DNA of 64,000 nt from JBKEDC01 sp047972995 (lineage in GTDB: Bacteria > Bacteroidota > Bacteroidia > Bacteroidales > Prolixibacteraceae), in contig JBKEBD010000016.1 in assembly GCA_047972995.1 (NCBI GenBank), positions 122,060-186,059 of the forward strand. The letters are read 5' to 3'. Of this stretch, positions 8,736-17,589 are shown piece after piece. Below the pieces are notes generated by a model. That model saw only the letters and a program-made list of their open reading frames with translations, made no database searches and had not been told where the DNA came from. Position 1 is the first letter of the stretch. Each line of letters begins with the position of its first letter. The translations under genes and the position numbers were made by a program.

Positions 8736-10502
8736 TTATTGTTTACGCTCGCTTAGAATTTCGTCGATTGCCACTTCATTCTTTGTGAAGTCTTCCGATT
8801 GCCATGTGGCATAGTTAAGCTGCTTCAATGCACTAATCACACGCTTATAGAAATCGCTTACTTGCTCAAATGAATCAAATTGGAAAGACATTTCTGCAAT
8901 ACCAAGCACTTTTTCTAGCATATATTTTTGGCGTTCCATAGGTGTTCTTGCATCGATTTTATCAAATGCATCTTGCTGCAAAATCACCGAGTCAATTAAC
9001 TCCGAGTTCCAGAAACGCATATGAAATTCCAAAGGCACACTATCATCACCCAAAATGTTGATTTGCTCTTGTGCTTCTTTTCCTCTCAGTAGCAAGGTTT
9101 TCGAATGCATTACACTCTCTAACCAGTTTTCTCCCACATTAGCTTTCAGATATTCAATCACCTCTGGATATTCCAGATATTTCGAGTAGCTATCAATAGG
9201 ATCAATTGCTGGATAACGCTTGCTATCGGCACGATCTTGGCTTAATCCATAGAAACAACGAGCTGCTTTACGCGTTGACTCCGTTACGGGTTCTTTCAGG
9301 TTACCCCCTGCTGGCGATACGGTACCAATGAAAGTAATCGATCCGGTAGCACCATTATTCAGATAAACAAACCCTGCACGAGCATAGAAACTTGTAATAA
9401 TGGCTGTCAAATCCATAGGGAAGGCATCTGGTCCTGGCAACTCTTCCAAGCGGTTACTCATTTCGCGGAGAGCTTGTGCCCAACGCGAAGTTGAATCTGC
9501 CATGAGCAATACTTTCAAGCCCATAGCTCGATAGTATTCACCCAATGCCATGGCCGTATAAACCGAAGCTTCACGGGCTGCCACAGGCATATTAGAGGTA
9601 TTTGCAATAATAGTGGTTCGCTCAATAAGTTTCTTTCCTGTACGAGGATCCTCCAATTCGGGGAACTCGGTAAAAATTTCCACTACCTCATTTGCACGTT
9701 CCCCACAAGCTGCTATAATTACCACATCGGCTTCCGCAAATTTTGAAATAGCGTGCTGTAACACCGTTTTTCCTGTTCCAAAAGGTCCGGGGATAAATCC
9801 GGTTCCACCTTCCACAATCGGATTGAGTGTATCCATCGTACGCTGACCTGTTTCCAAAAGCTTAAACGGACGAGGCTTATTATTATATGTCTTCACCGCG
9901 CTTTTCACTGGCCATTTCTGCACCATTGTAATTTTGTGGTCATTGCCTTCTTCATCGGTGATAACCGCCATTTCTTCATCTACAGTATATTCACCTGCAG
10001 GCGTAAGCAATTTCACCGTGTAAGAGCCTTGCATCTTAAACGGCACCATAATTTTATGAGGTGTGCTTTGTTCTGCTACTTCACCTAGCCAATCACCAGC
10101 TTGCACTTTATCGCCCACTTGCGCTAGCGGTTTGTAGCTCCATTTCACATCTCTATCTAAAGGATCAGTATAGTCGCCTCGCTTAAGGAAAACACCTTCC
10201 ATTTTATCTAAATCATTTTGTAGCCCATCGTAATTCTTCGACAAGATACCCGGACCAAGTGTTACCTCAAGCATATGCCCTTCAAACACCACTTTGGTGC
10301 CCACCTTCAAGCCGCGTGTGCTTTCAAAAACTTGCACATAAACTTGCTTGCCGATGACTTTAATCACCTCAGCCATTAAGTTTGATTCAGGATGTTCAAT
10401 GAAGCAAATCTCATTTTGCGACACTGCACCATCTACCTCCACTGTCACAAGGTTGGCAATAATACCTGATACTTTACCTGTTGTTTTATTATTTTTTTCC
10501 AT
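8736..10502 (-). CDS. ntpA: V-type ATPase catalytic subunit A
   Basis: 588 residues. The Walker A motif GPFGTGKT is at about residues 239-246, followed by the catalytic GERANEVVEIFTEFPEL segment (GER). The residue 110-200 insert (non-homologous region) that separates V-type A from F-type beta subunits is present. It hydrolyses or makes ATP in the A3B3 head. Its start overlaps the upstream DUF2764 gene by 14 nt, supporting a coupled operon. Confidence 0.95.
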   Translation of the reverse strand: MEKNNKTTGKVSGIIANLVTVEVDGAVSQNEICFIEHPESNLMAEVIKVIGKQVYVQVFESTRGLKVGTKVVFEGHMLEVTLGPGILSKNYDGLQNDLDKMEGVFLKRGDYTDPLDRDVKWSYKPLAQVGDKVQAGDWLGEVAEQSTPHKIMVPFKMQGSYTVKLLTPAGEYTVDEEMAVITDEEGNDHKITMVQKWPVKSAVKTYNNKPRPFKLLETGQRTMDTLNPIVEGGTGFIPGPFGTGKTVLQHAISKFAEADVVIIAACGERANEVVEIFTEFPELEDPRTGKKLIERTTIIANTSNMPVAAREASVYTAMALGEYYRAMGLKVLLMADSTSRWAQALREMSNRLEELPGPDAFPMDLTAIITSFYARAGFVYLNNGATGSITFIGTVSPAGGNLKEPVTESTRKAARCFYGLSQDRADSKRYPAIDPIDSYSKYLEYPEVIEYLKANVGENWLESVMHSKTLLLRGKEAQEQINILGDDSVPLEFHMRFWNSELIDSVILQQDAFDKIDARTPMERQKYMLEKVLGIAEMSFQFDSFEQVSDFYKRVISALKQLNYATWQSEDFTKNEVAIDEILSERKQ

Positions 10503-11349
10503 TGCCTAATTTAAATTCTTCTGGAAATTCATATTTACTATCCAAATCTTGCAACAATCGCTCAAAAAGCTGTTTGCCTTCTTCCTCCGAAAGCTGCATC
10601 CATCGTTCTACCAAAAACAGTTTGAAGATAAACACCAACACTCTCTCCACTGTGAAATAATCGAAAAAGCTCACTTCATCAACATAATCCCACTTCAGAA
10701 GGTCTATCTTGAAAGCCCGATCTTGAAGATTGCTTACCTCAAAAAGCTTCAGCATTTCGTCTAGTCGTTCAATTTCTCCCGACAAACCGAAGTCGCGTGC
10801 TCTACTCTTGCGCAAGGCCTCTACCACCACGCCCGTGCCCATCACAAATTCATGATAAACATCTACACCATACTTTCGCCCGTTTAAAGCGATAAATACA
10901 TTTCTCATATTACGCTCAAACGAAACTCCTGCAGATAGGGTTTCATTATTGAAATCTAACAAGTAATTGAAGTAGGCTTGAGTGAGCAACACCTCTGCTT
11001 CTCCTTTCCCAATTGCTTCTTGCTTTTCCAACTCGGCAGCCACGTCAATCATATATTGAGGGAAGTCGCCTTCATCAAGTAAATCAATGGTTCGTTTCGA
11101 AAGCAACTGCTCTATTTCTTCCTCAGAATATACTCCTCGTCTGTCAAAATCACGCGATGATTCATACTTTTTATTCAGAAAATTATCATGATCGAAACGG
11201 TAGTAAAGCGATTTTGCCATGGTGAAATCAGAAGCTGTTAGTTCGTCTTCCAACTGCGTTAAAAAATCACGCGAACTAAACTCTACTTTTTTATCTCCTA
11301 GCAAAACATCAGGCAGTCCGGCTACTAAGCTATAATAGTTCTTTGCCAT
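10489..11349 (-). CDS. DUF2764 protein of V-ATPase operon (possible C-like subunit)
   Basis: 286 residues with no clear signal peptide. It begins KNYYSLVAGLPDVLLGD, the hallmark start of DUF2764 (PF10962), and is rich in charged helices. In Bacteroidota and Chlamydia a gene of this family lies between subunits E and A. Because those operons lack a normal subunit C, it is often suspected to link stalk and ring; that role is inference. It overlaps ntpA by 14 nt and follows ntpE by 11 nt. Confidence 0.85.
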   Translation of the reverse strand: MAKNYYSLVAGLPDVLLGDKKVEFSSRDFLTQLEDELTASDFTMAKSLYYRFDHDNFLNKKYESSRDFDRRGVYSEEEIEQLLSKRTIDLLDEGDFPQYMIDVAAELEKQEAIGKGEAEVLLTQAYFNYLLDFNNETLSAGVSFERNMRNVFIALNGRKYGVDVYHEFVMGTGVVVEALRKSRARDFGLSGEIERLDEMLKLFEVSNLQDRAFKIDLLKWDYVDEVSFFDYFTVERVLVFIFKLFLVERWMQLSEEEGKQLFERLLQDLDSKYEFPEEFKLGNGKK

Positions 11350-11360
11350 AATCCTGTGCT

Positions 11361-11966
11361 TTATCTAAAAAGTAATTCGTTGGTTTTATTACGAAGATAA
11401 GTCTTGAAGAAGTTCACAAAATCTTCTTCTGTAAAACTTATCACATAGCTTGCATCTTTAGGCTGAACCTTGAAACCCGATTTCACATTCGCTGAAAAAT
11501 CGAAGCTCACACCTTGGTTTAATAAGCTTGCTAAACTTACCTTAAGTTTTGGCTCAATCTCTGTTTTATCTTTTGCTGCCAACACTAAGTGTAAGTCTGA
11601 CTGCTGATTCTTTGCCCAAGCTTCCGCCAAGTCACTAATAATTGTAGTGAGGTTTTCTGCCGTGCCAAACGTTTCATTCAAACCCGGTTTAATTGCTTGA
11701 AGTGTAACACACGACTCTATCTGCTGCTTTAGAGCTGAAACCGCTTGTTGTGAACACATTTTAAGCTCCGAATTCACATTCTTTGTTAATGTATCGGCTT
11801 CTTGTTTTGCCTTTGCTAACAATTCGGCAGCCTCTTGTTGCGCTTTTGCCACAATTGCATCAGCCTCTGATTGAGCTTTTGAAACAATAGCATCAGCCTC
11901 AACTTGAGCCTTTTGCACCCCGTCAACGTAAATTAAATCTGTTAACTCTTGAAGTTGTGATTGCAT
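11361..11966 (-). CDS. ntpE: V-type ATPase subunit E (peripheral stalk)
   Basis: 201 residues. The N-terminal half is a long, nearly uninterrupted helix with repeated alanine-rich heptads (AIVSKAQSEADAIVAKAQ, QQEAAELLAKAKQEAD), typical of subunit E stators. The C-terminal half is a small globular domain that binds the head. First gene of the operon E-DUF2764-A-B-D-I-K. No gene for its usual coiled-coil partner G/H is seen beside it. Confidence 0.88.
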   Translation of the reverse strand: MQSQLQELTDLIYVDGVQKAQVEADAIVSKAQSEADAIVAKAQQEAAELLAKAKQEADTLTKNVNSELKMCSQQAVSALKQQIESCVTLQAIKPGLNETFGTAENLTTIISDLAEAWAKNQQSDLHLVLAAKDKTEIEPKLKVSLASLLNQGVSFDFSANVKSGFKVQPKDASYVISFTEEDFVNFFKTYLRNKTNELLFR

Positions 11967-12217
11967 AATTTATACCTTTAAGTACCCCCATTATCGGGTG
12001 GTCTAATTTGTCAGCAAGTTAAGAAGCTTAAATCAATTATAAAAGGCCTAAAACATCTCGTTAACCCGAATTAACTAATTTTAAATGTATCAAAAGTTCC
12101 AAACAAGCACTATCAACACCTAACTTTCAACATCTTAGCAAAAGATGTACATTATCAACAAGAGAATGAAACCTTAACCACTTTAACTGATATTTAATCA
12201 AATCGCAACGATATCAT
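11967..12217. other. Leader/promoter region of V-ATPase operon
   Basis: 250 AT-rich bases between the rfbC terminator and ntpE. The operon promoter must lie here, but I find no exact TAnnTTTG box. No ORF or RNA gene is seen. Confidence 0.4.
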
Positions 12218-12268
12218 AAAAACACAAAAGGTGTGTAAGATAATATCTCACACACCTTTTGTGTTTTT
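12218..12268 (-). terminator. Strong terminator after rfbC
   Basis: A perfect 19-bp stem (12218-12236 with 12250-12268) that ends in T-runs on both strands, so it can work in either direction. It lies 21 nt past the rfbC stop. Confidence 0.85.
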
Positions 12269-12289
12269 CTTGTCGTTTTACTACCTCTA

Positions 12290-12841
12290 TCAGAAGCTTA
12301 CTCCCAAATCTTTCAGCAATGGTTGTTTTTGGTCTTTCTCCGAAAGCCTAATATCTTCCAATGGAATACGCCAATCAATGCCAATAGCAGGGTCATTCCA
12401 CAACACGCCTCCATCATGATTTGGCGCATAGTATTCGTCGCATTTATAGGCGAAAACTGCCGTTTCACTCAGCACTACAAAACCATGAGCAAAGCCTTTG
12501 GGAATCCATAACTGCCGATAATTTTCTGCCGACAATTCCACCGCCACATGCTTCCCGTAGGTGGGTGAATCTTGGCGCAGGTCCACCGCCACATCGAGCA
12601 CTGTTCCCTCCATACACCGCACCAACTTCGACTGTGTGAATGGTGGTCGCTGAAAATGCAATCCGCGCAACACGCCATAGGATGATTTTGACTGATTGTC
12701 TTGAATAAATTTTATCACTTTCCCCACCGCTTCCTCAAAAATATCCTGACGAAACGATTCAAAGAAATATCCCCGAGCATCACCAAACACCGTGGGCTCA
12801 AAAATAAGTACTTCTGGAATTTCTGTTTTTATTGTTTCCAT
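12290..12841 (-). CDS. rfbC: dTDP-4-dehydrorhamnose 3,5-epimerase
   Basis: 183 residues, usual length for RmlC. This cupin enzyme epimerises dTDP-4-keto-6-deoxyglucose at C3 and C5 in dTDP-L-rhamnose synthesis. Family motifs are GDARGYFFESF, the catalytic histidine region VLRGLHFQRPP, and PKGFAHGFVVLSE. It is on the same strand as rfbA and rfbB but separated from rfbA by an inserted four-helix-bundle gene. Last gene of the cluster. Confidence 0.95.
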   Translation of the reverse strand: METIKTEIPEVLIFEPTVFGDARGYFFESFRQDIFEEAVGKVIKFIQDNQSKSSYGVLRGLHFQRPPFTQSKLVRCMEGTVLDVAVDLRQDSPTYGKHVAVELSAENYRQLWIPKGFAHGFVVLSETAVFAYKCDEYYAPNHDGGVLWNDPAIGIDWRIPLEDIRLSEKDQKQPLLKDLGVSF

Positions 12842-12889
12842 TGTTTTGGTTTAAGGGTTAAGGTTTAACAGGTTGAAGGTTTAACAAGT

Positions 12890-13276
12890 TTAATGAGGTT
12901 TGAGATTTGAGGCCCGCTTACGTGCACTAGAACGTAAGGTACTTAATTTTACTGCAATAGGGTTTATCGATGGGCGAACAATATTAAAAATATCTTCACT
13001 TACATATCCTAACTCTTTTGCCAAAAATAACTGGCTTGTTACCTCCATCAATGAACCAAAGGCAATTTCATAATACCTTGCCTGATTTTTCGGCGAGATA
13101 CATCCCGACCCCTCTGCAATATTTGAAGAGATCGAAACACTAGCTCGACGAATTTGATTAGACAAACCAAATTTTTCATAATCTGGGAAATGTTGCGTAA
13201 GCTGATAAATTGTTTTTGTTAATTCAATCGACAACTTCCACACATCTAACTTCTTAAACTGATATTGATACTGCAT
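12890..13276 (-). CDS. Four-helix bundle protein (23S rRNA-intervening-sequence type)
   Basis: 128 residues. FKKLDVWKLSIELTKTIYQLT near the start, the signature RRASVSISSNIAEGSGC around residues 43-59 and YYEIAFGSLMEVTSQL identify the PF05635 four-helix bundle family. These proteins are common, short and often horizontally scattered; their role is unknown. It interrupts rfbA-rfbC and is flanked by short AGGTTTAA-type repeats (12845-12890 and, inverted, 13288-13312), which suggests a later insertion. Confidence 0.88.
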   Translation of the reverse strand: MQYQYQFKKLDVWKLSIELTKTIYQLTQHFPDYEKFGLSNQIRRASVSISSNIAEGSGCISPKNQARYYEIAFGSLMEVTSQLFLAKELGYVSEDIFNIVRPSINPIAVKLSTLRSSARKRASNLKPH

Positions 13277-13316
13277 AAGCCCTACAAATTAAACCTTAAA
13301 CTTTAAACCTGACAAC

Positions 13317-14183
13317 CTACAACTTCACCAAATACCTCCCGTAATCGTTCTTCAGCATCGGTTCGGCTAGTTTCAAGAGTTGCTCTCTATTAATATAACC
13401 CATCTTATATGCAATTTCCTCAATGCAGGCAACTTTCAATCCTTGGCGACTCTCGATGGTTTCCACAAAGCTGCTCGCATCAAGAAATGATTTATGCGTG
13501 CCCGTGTCTAACCACGCATAACCACGTCCCATCAGTTCTACCTTTAAGTTGCCCTCTTTCAAATATTCTTGGTTCACTGTTGTGATTTCATACTCGCCTC
13601 GTGCCGAGGGCTGAATCTCATTCGCTACCTTCACCACGCTGTTCGGATAGAAATATAAGCCCACCACTGCATAGTTCGATGCTGGATTTTGCGGTTTCTC
13701 CTCAATTGACGTCACCTTACCATCTGCATCAAATTCCGCCACGCCATAACGCTCTGGGTCATTTACATAATAGCCAAAGACGGTCGCTTTGCGGTCGCGT
13801 TCCACATTAGTGCGTGCCTGACGAAGCAAATCGGTGAAGCCATGACCATAGAAAATATTATCGCCCAACACCATGCATACATCATCATCGCCGATGAACT
13901 CAGCTCCGAGTGTGAAGGCTTGCGCCAGACCATCAGGACTAGGCTGCTCTTTATAGCTGAATTGCAGACCCAACTCCTCGCCTGTGCCGAGTAGTTTCTC
14001 GAAGTTTGGTAGATCCTCGGGAGTCGAAATGATTAGTATTTCCTGTATTCCTGCCAACATCAATACCGATAGTGGATAGTAGATCATCGGTTTATCATAG
14101 ATGGGCAATAATTGTTTTGATATTCCTTTGGTGATGGGATACAACCGAGTACCCGAACCTCCTGCTAGTATTATTCCTTTCAT
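13317..14183 (-). CDS. rfbA: Glucose-1-phosphate thymidylyltransferase
   Basis: 288 residues, usual length for RmlA. It makes dTDP-glucose from dTTP and glucose-1-phosphate, the first step to dTDP-rhamnose. The N-terminal nucleotide loop GGSGTRLYPITKGISKQLLP (residues 8-27) is intact, as are the VMVLGDNIFYG-like segment (here VCMVLGDNIFYGHG) and GYAWLDTGTHKSFLDAS. It lies about 400 bases downstream of rfbB on the same strand. Confidence 0.95.
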   Translation of the reverse strand: MKGIILAGGSGTRLYPITKGISKQLLPIYDKPMIYYPLSVLMLAGIQEILIISTPEDLPNFEKLLGTGEELGLQFSYKEQPSPDGLAQAFTLGAEFIGDDDVCMVLGDNIFYGHGFTDLLRQARTNVERDRKATVFGYYVNDPERYGVAEFDADGKVTSIEEKPQNPASNYAVVGLYFYPNSVVKVANEIQPSARGEYEITTVNQEYLKEGNLKVELMGRGYAWLDTGTHKSFLDASSFVETIESRQGLKVACIEEIAYKMGYINREQLLKLAEPMLKNDYGRYLVKL

Positions 14184-14583
14184 GGTTTTTTTTGCAAAAA
14201 TGCTTTAGGCATAAGGCTAAATGCTTTAGGCTTTCAACTTCCTGCTCAAGCTATACAGCGTTGATTTAATTTGGTTAGTATTTTGATTTATTCCTTCTTG
14301 CATCTCACTTGGCATTTAGCGTTATGTATTGATTTGCTTGAAAGGTAAAACTATAATAACCCAAGTATTTACCCTTGGGCATGCCAATGCTCCGCAACAG
14401 AAGCCTGAATGGCTGACCCGTAATAAATCCGGATACGGGGCGGACTTTCAACCCTCATTCCATGCTAGATCGCATATCCCCTAATGGGGAAACGATGATA
14501 ATTTAATATATTTTTCTATTAATATTTGAGCCCTACGGGCTAATGTTATAGGCTGTTATCTATCATATTATCCAATAATCCAA
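14184..14583. other. Decayed or repeat-derived spacer between rfbB and rfbA
   Basis: 400 bases splitting two genes of one pathway. AAATGCTTTAGGC occurs twice with a 22-base period (14198 and 14219). A 29-codon frame at 14226-14315 resembles a gene tail. Positions 14358-14475 contain CCCAA/TTGGG and GAGCCC/GGGCT-type short palindromes and read like an interspersed repeat remnant. I cannot assign it to a known element. Confidence 0.4.
14226..14315 (-). pseudogene. Possible C-terminal relic of a four-helix bundle gene
   Basis: The frame ends IKSTLYSLSRKLKA before a stop. That resembles the final helix of many PF05635 proteins, an intact copy of which lies 1 kb away. Very short, so this is only a suggestion. 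Confidence 0.2.
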
Positions 14584-15603
14584 TTATCGCCTACAGCTTT
14601 TAATCCACTCTTCATGCTCCAAATACCAATCGATGGTTTTTTCTAAACCTTCTTCAAACTGTAAAGATGGCACCCAACCTAGTTCATTCTGAAGTTTTGT
14701 AGAATCAATGGCATAGCGAAGGTCGTGCCCTGCTCGGTCGGTAACGTAGCTGATGAGCTTTGCCGACTCGCCCGAAGCTCTGCCTAGCTTACGGTCCATG
14801 ATAGAGCACATCATCTTAATCAGGTCGATGTTGGTCCACTCGTTGTGTCCCCCGATATTATAAGTTTCGCCCACCTTGCCTGTGTGGAAAATCACATCAA
14901 TGGCACGAGCATGGTCTTCCACCCACAACCAATCGCGAATGTTCTCGCCCTTGCCATAGACAGGCAATGCCTTGTTGTTTTTAATGTTGTTGATGAAAAG
15001 CGGAATCAGCTTCTCGGGGAATTGATAGGAACCGTAGTTGTTCGAACAGTTCGAAACCAAGGCTGGCAAACCATAAGTGTCGCAATAGGCACGCACAAAG
15101 TGGTCGGAACTGGCTTTTGATGCTGAATACGGACTGTGGGGGTCATACTTTGTGGTCTCCACAAACATTTCTTCCTTGTTCATGCTCAATGCGCCATACA
15201 CCTCATCAGTTGAAATGTGATAAAAAAGTTTTCCCTCTTGGTTGCCTGCCCAAAGTTTTTTTGCGGCATTCAGCAAATTCATCGTGCCAATCACGTTGGT
15301 AAACACAAATTCCATCGGATTGCTAATCGAGCGGTCCACATGACTTTCCGCAGCCAGATGAATCACCCCATCGGGTTGATACTCTTGAAAGATTTGATCC
15401 ATCAATTCAGCATCCACAATGTCGGCTTGCACGAAAGTATAATTCGGCAATCCCTCCACATCGCGCAGGTTCTCCAAGTTCCCCGCATAGGTCAGCTTAT
15501 CAAGGTTCACAATCTGATAGTCCGAATATTTGTTCACAAACAAGCGAACAACGTGCGAGCCAATAAAACCCGCTCCTCCTGTGATAATAATAGTTTTATT
15601 CAT
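14584..15603 (-). CDS. rfbB: dTDP-glucose 4,6-dehydratase
   Basis: 339 residues from the ATG at 15603, which gives MNKTIIITGGAGFIGSHVV with the NAD-binding GGAGFIG right at the N-terminus; upstream ATGs at 15618 and 15621 are less likely. It is an extended short-chain dehydrogenase with catalytic YSASKAS (YxxxK) and the STDEVYGAL segment. It converts dTDP-glucose to dTDP-4-keto-6-deoxyglucose. First of the rfb genes here; rfbD, the final reductase, is not in the window. Confidence 0.94.
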   Translation of the reverse strand: MNKTIIITGGAGFIGSHVVRLFVNKYSDYQIVNLDKLTYAGNLENLRDVEGLPNYTFVQADIVDAELMDQIFQEYQPDGVIHLAAESHVDRSISNPMEFVFTNVIGTMNLLNAAKKLWAGNQEGKLFYHISTDEVYGALSMNKEEMFVETTKYDPHSPYSASKASSDHFVRAYCDTYGLPALVSNCSNNYGSYQFPEKLIPLFINNIKNNKALPVYGKGENIRDWLWVEDHARAIDVIFHTGKVGETYNIGGHNEWTNIDLIKMMCSIMDRKLGRASGESAKLISYVTDRAGHDLRYAIDSTKLQNELGWVPSLQFEEGLEKTIDWYLEHEEWIKSCRR

Positions 15604-15692
15604 ATTGTTTAATCCCATCAAAAATAATGATTATGATACTGTCCCCTCTTGATAGAGTAAAGCTGCATTTTAGCTATCGCCGTATGATTCAC

Positions 15693-16562
15693 TTAATCGG
15701 CAAGTGAACCTAGCACTTTCACGATTAGTTTTTTCATTTCACTATGGTAGCTACCATTGGCATTCTTGCTGAGACGATTGGCAATGATGAGGCAAACGGT
15801 ACAGGCTTGATGTCCGAGCAGTTTTGCTAGTCCATAAATGGCTGAACACTCCATCTCGTAGTTAGTCACTTGCTGACCTTCATATTCAAAACTTTCAATA
15901 CGACTGTTAATGTCAGGGGTAGCAATTGGCAGACGAAGCACTCTCCCTTGCGGACCATAAAAACCCGGAGCTGAAATGGTAACACCCGAAGTAAATTTCT
16001 CGCCTTTCAGCTTGTTAAACAATTCTTCTGAAGCCTCCACTACATAAGGCGATCCTATTTGTTTGTTCCAATCGAGGTGTTGCTTGAATGCTTCCTCAAA
16101 AGGCAATTCGCTGATGCTATTTCGATTAGCATAAAAATTCAACAAACCATCAAAACCAATAGCTTTGCGAGAAATTACAAAGGAATTTACATCGAGATAG
16201 GGCTGTAATCCGCCCGAAGTGCCAATACGGACTAATTGCAATTGTCGTTTTTCGGTTTTAATTTCTCGGGTGTGGAAATCAATATTTGCCAAAGCGTCTA
16301 GCTCGTTCACTACAATGTCGATATTGTCGGTACCAATGCCTGTGGCACAAACTGTCATGCGCGTACCTTTATAAACTCCCGTGGTGGTAACAAACTCTCG
16401 GTTTCTCACTGTGCACTCAATACTTTCAAAGTGCGAAGCAATTAACTCAACACGCCCAGGGTCGCCCACAAGAATGACTTTATCGGCTAATTGCTCTGGC
16501 AATAAATGCAAGTGAAACACACTCCCATCGGGATTAATAATAAGTTCAGAAGAAGCTATCAT
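15693..16562 (-). CDS. Nucleoside phosphorylase (uridine-phosphorylase type)
   Basis: 289 residues of the PNP/UDP phosphorylase family. Visible signatures are KVILVGDPGRVELIA near residue 29, the ATGIGTDNIDIVVNEL phosphate/base region, RIGTSGGLQPYL and VTNYEMECSAIYGLAKL (the ribose-binding MExE-like motif). It should cleave nucleosides with phosphate in pyrimidine or purine salvage. Uridine is the likeliest substrate by resemblance, but not proven. Monocistronic in appearance. Confidence 0.87.
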   Translation of the reverse strand: MIASSELIINPDGSVFHLHLLPEQLADKVILVGDPGRVELIASHFESIECTVRNREFVTTTGVYKGTRMTVCATGIGTDNIDIVVNELDALANIDFHTREIKTEKRQLQLVRIGTSGGLQPYLDVNSFVISRKAIGFDGLLNFYANRNSISELPFEEAFKQHLDWNKQIGSPYVVEASEELFNKLKGEKFTSGVTISAPGFYGPQGRVLRLPIATPDINSRIESFEYEGQQVTNYEMECSAIYGLAKLLGHQACTVCLIIANRLSKNANGSYHSEMKKLIVKVLGSLAD

Positions 16563-16752
16563 GATACTTTATTTTAAGGTTTGGTGTAAATATAAAGTTT
16601 ATTGGCTAAAGTCGTTTATTTACGTGGTGGTTTATTTTCGATGGCGTTATGTAATAATGGCAATCTATTTGACTTCATCGTTTATGGACTTACAAACCGC
16701 AAAGCGATAAGTTTTCCAAACTACGAAGTAATGAACCAATCAAATAACAAAG

Positions 16753-17487
16753 CTAATAGCCCACCTCAGCTAAGAAAAGTCCTTGAGCGGGAACAGATTT
16801 ACCTGCACGACCTCGATCTTTGGCTTCTATTACTTTTCGGAAATCTTCTAGCGAAAGTCTTCCCTCTCCTACTTCCACAAGCGTGCCAACAATAGCGCGC
16901 ACCATGTTGCGTAGAAAACGGTTAGCACTAATGGTAAATTGCAATACTCCGTCTTCTTTCAAATCCCAATGAGCTGCATAGATTGTGCAATTATTGGTTT
17001 TCACATCAGTATGCAGCTTACTAAAACTCGTAAAATCTTCATAGTCGAAAAGCACCGCACAAGCAGCATTCATCTTCTCCACATCAAGTTGTCGGTTGTA
17101 GTACCATGAGCTTTCTTGTACAAAGGGATTTTTGCACGTATTGATAAAATAATGATAAGTACGAATGCGGGCATCGAAACGCGCGTGTGCCTCGGGCTGC
17201 ACTTTCCAAATGCGAGACAGAGCGATATCTTTCGCCAAGAAACTATTCAGCTTATAGGTGAAATTTGGGTCGTCTAAATCTGTTCGATTGGAATCGAAAT
17301 GCGCCACATAATGCAAGGCGTGCACACCTGTATCGGTACGTCCACAGCCTGTCACTGCTATTTCTTCGCGACAAATAGTACTCAATGCTTTTTCCAAATC
17401 ACCTTGCACAGTTCGCTCTGCGGGCTGCACTTGCCATCCACAATAATTTGTTCCTTTATAGGAAAGTTCTATGAAATACCTATTCAT
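16753..17487 (-). CDS. truA: tRNA pseudouridine(38-40) synthase
   Basis: 244 residues. The catalytic aspartate is Asp52 in GCGRTDTGVHA. CGWQVQPAERTVQGDLEKAL near the N-terminus and RFLRNMVRAIVGTLVEVG near residue 190 are TruA hallmarks. It modifies uridines 38-40 of the tRNA anticodon arm. It sits between the phosphorylase and the FAH hydrolase genes with clear gaps, so probably has its own transcript. Confidence 0.94.
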   Translation of the reverse strand: MNRYFIELSYKGTNYCGWQVQPAERTVQGDLEKALSTICREEIAVTGCGRTDTGVHALHYVAHFDSNRTDLDDPNFTYKLNSFLAKDIALSRIWKVQPEAHARFDARIRTYHYFINTCKNPFVQESSWYYNRQLDVEKMNAACAVLFDYEDFTSFSKLHTDVKTNNCTIYAAHWDLKEDGVLQFTISANRFLRNMVRAIVGTLVEVGEGRLSLEDFRKVIEAKDRGRAGKSVPAQGLFLAEVGY

Positions 17488-17589
17488 TGTTTTTTTAATC
17501 TGAGTTGCTATTTATTTAGCTGATGGCGTTTATAGAACTATAGTCAAAGAAGCAAAAATCTCCTCAACTGCAAGGCTATAAAGATGAAT

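Noticed and set aside
16602..16895. 97-codon plus-strand ORF upstream of the nucleoside phosphorylase
   Set aside because: It largely overlaps truA antisense, and its start region lacks coding features.
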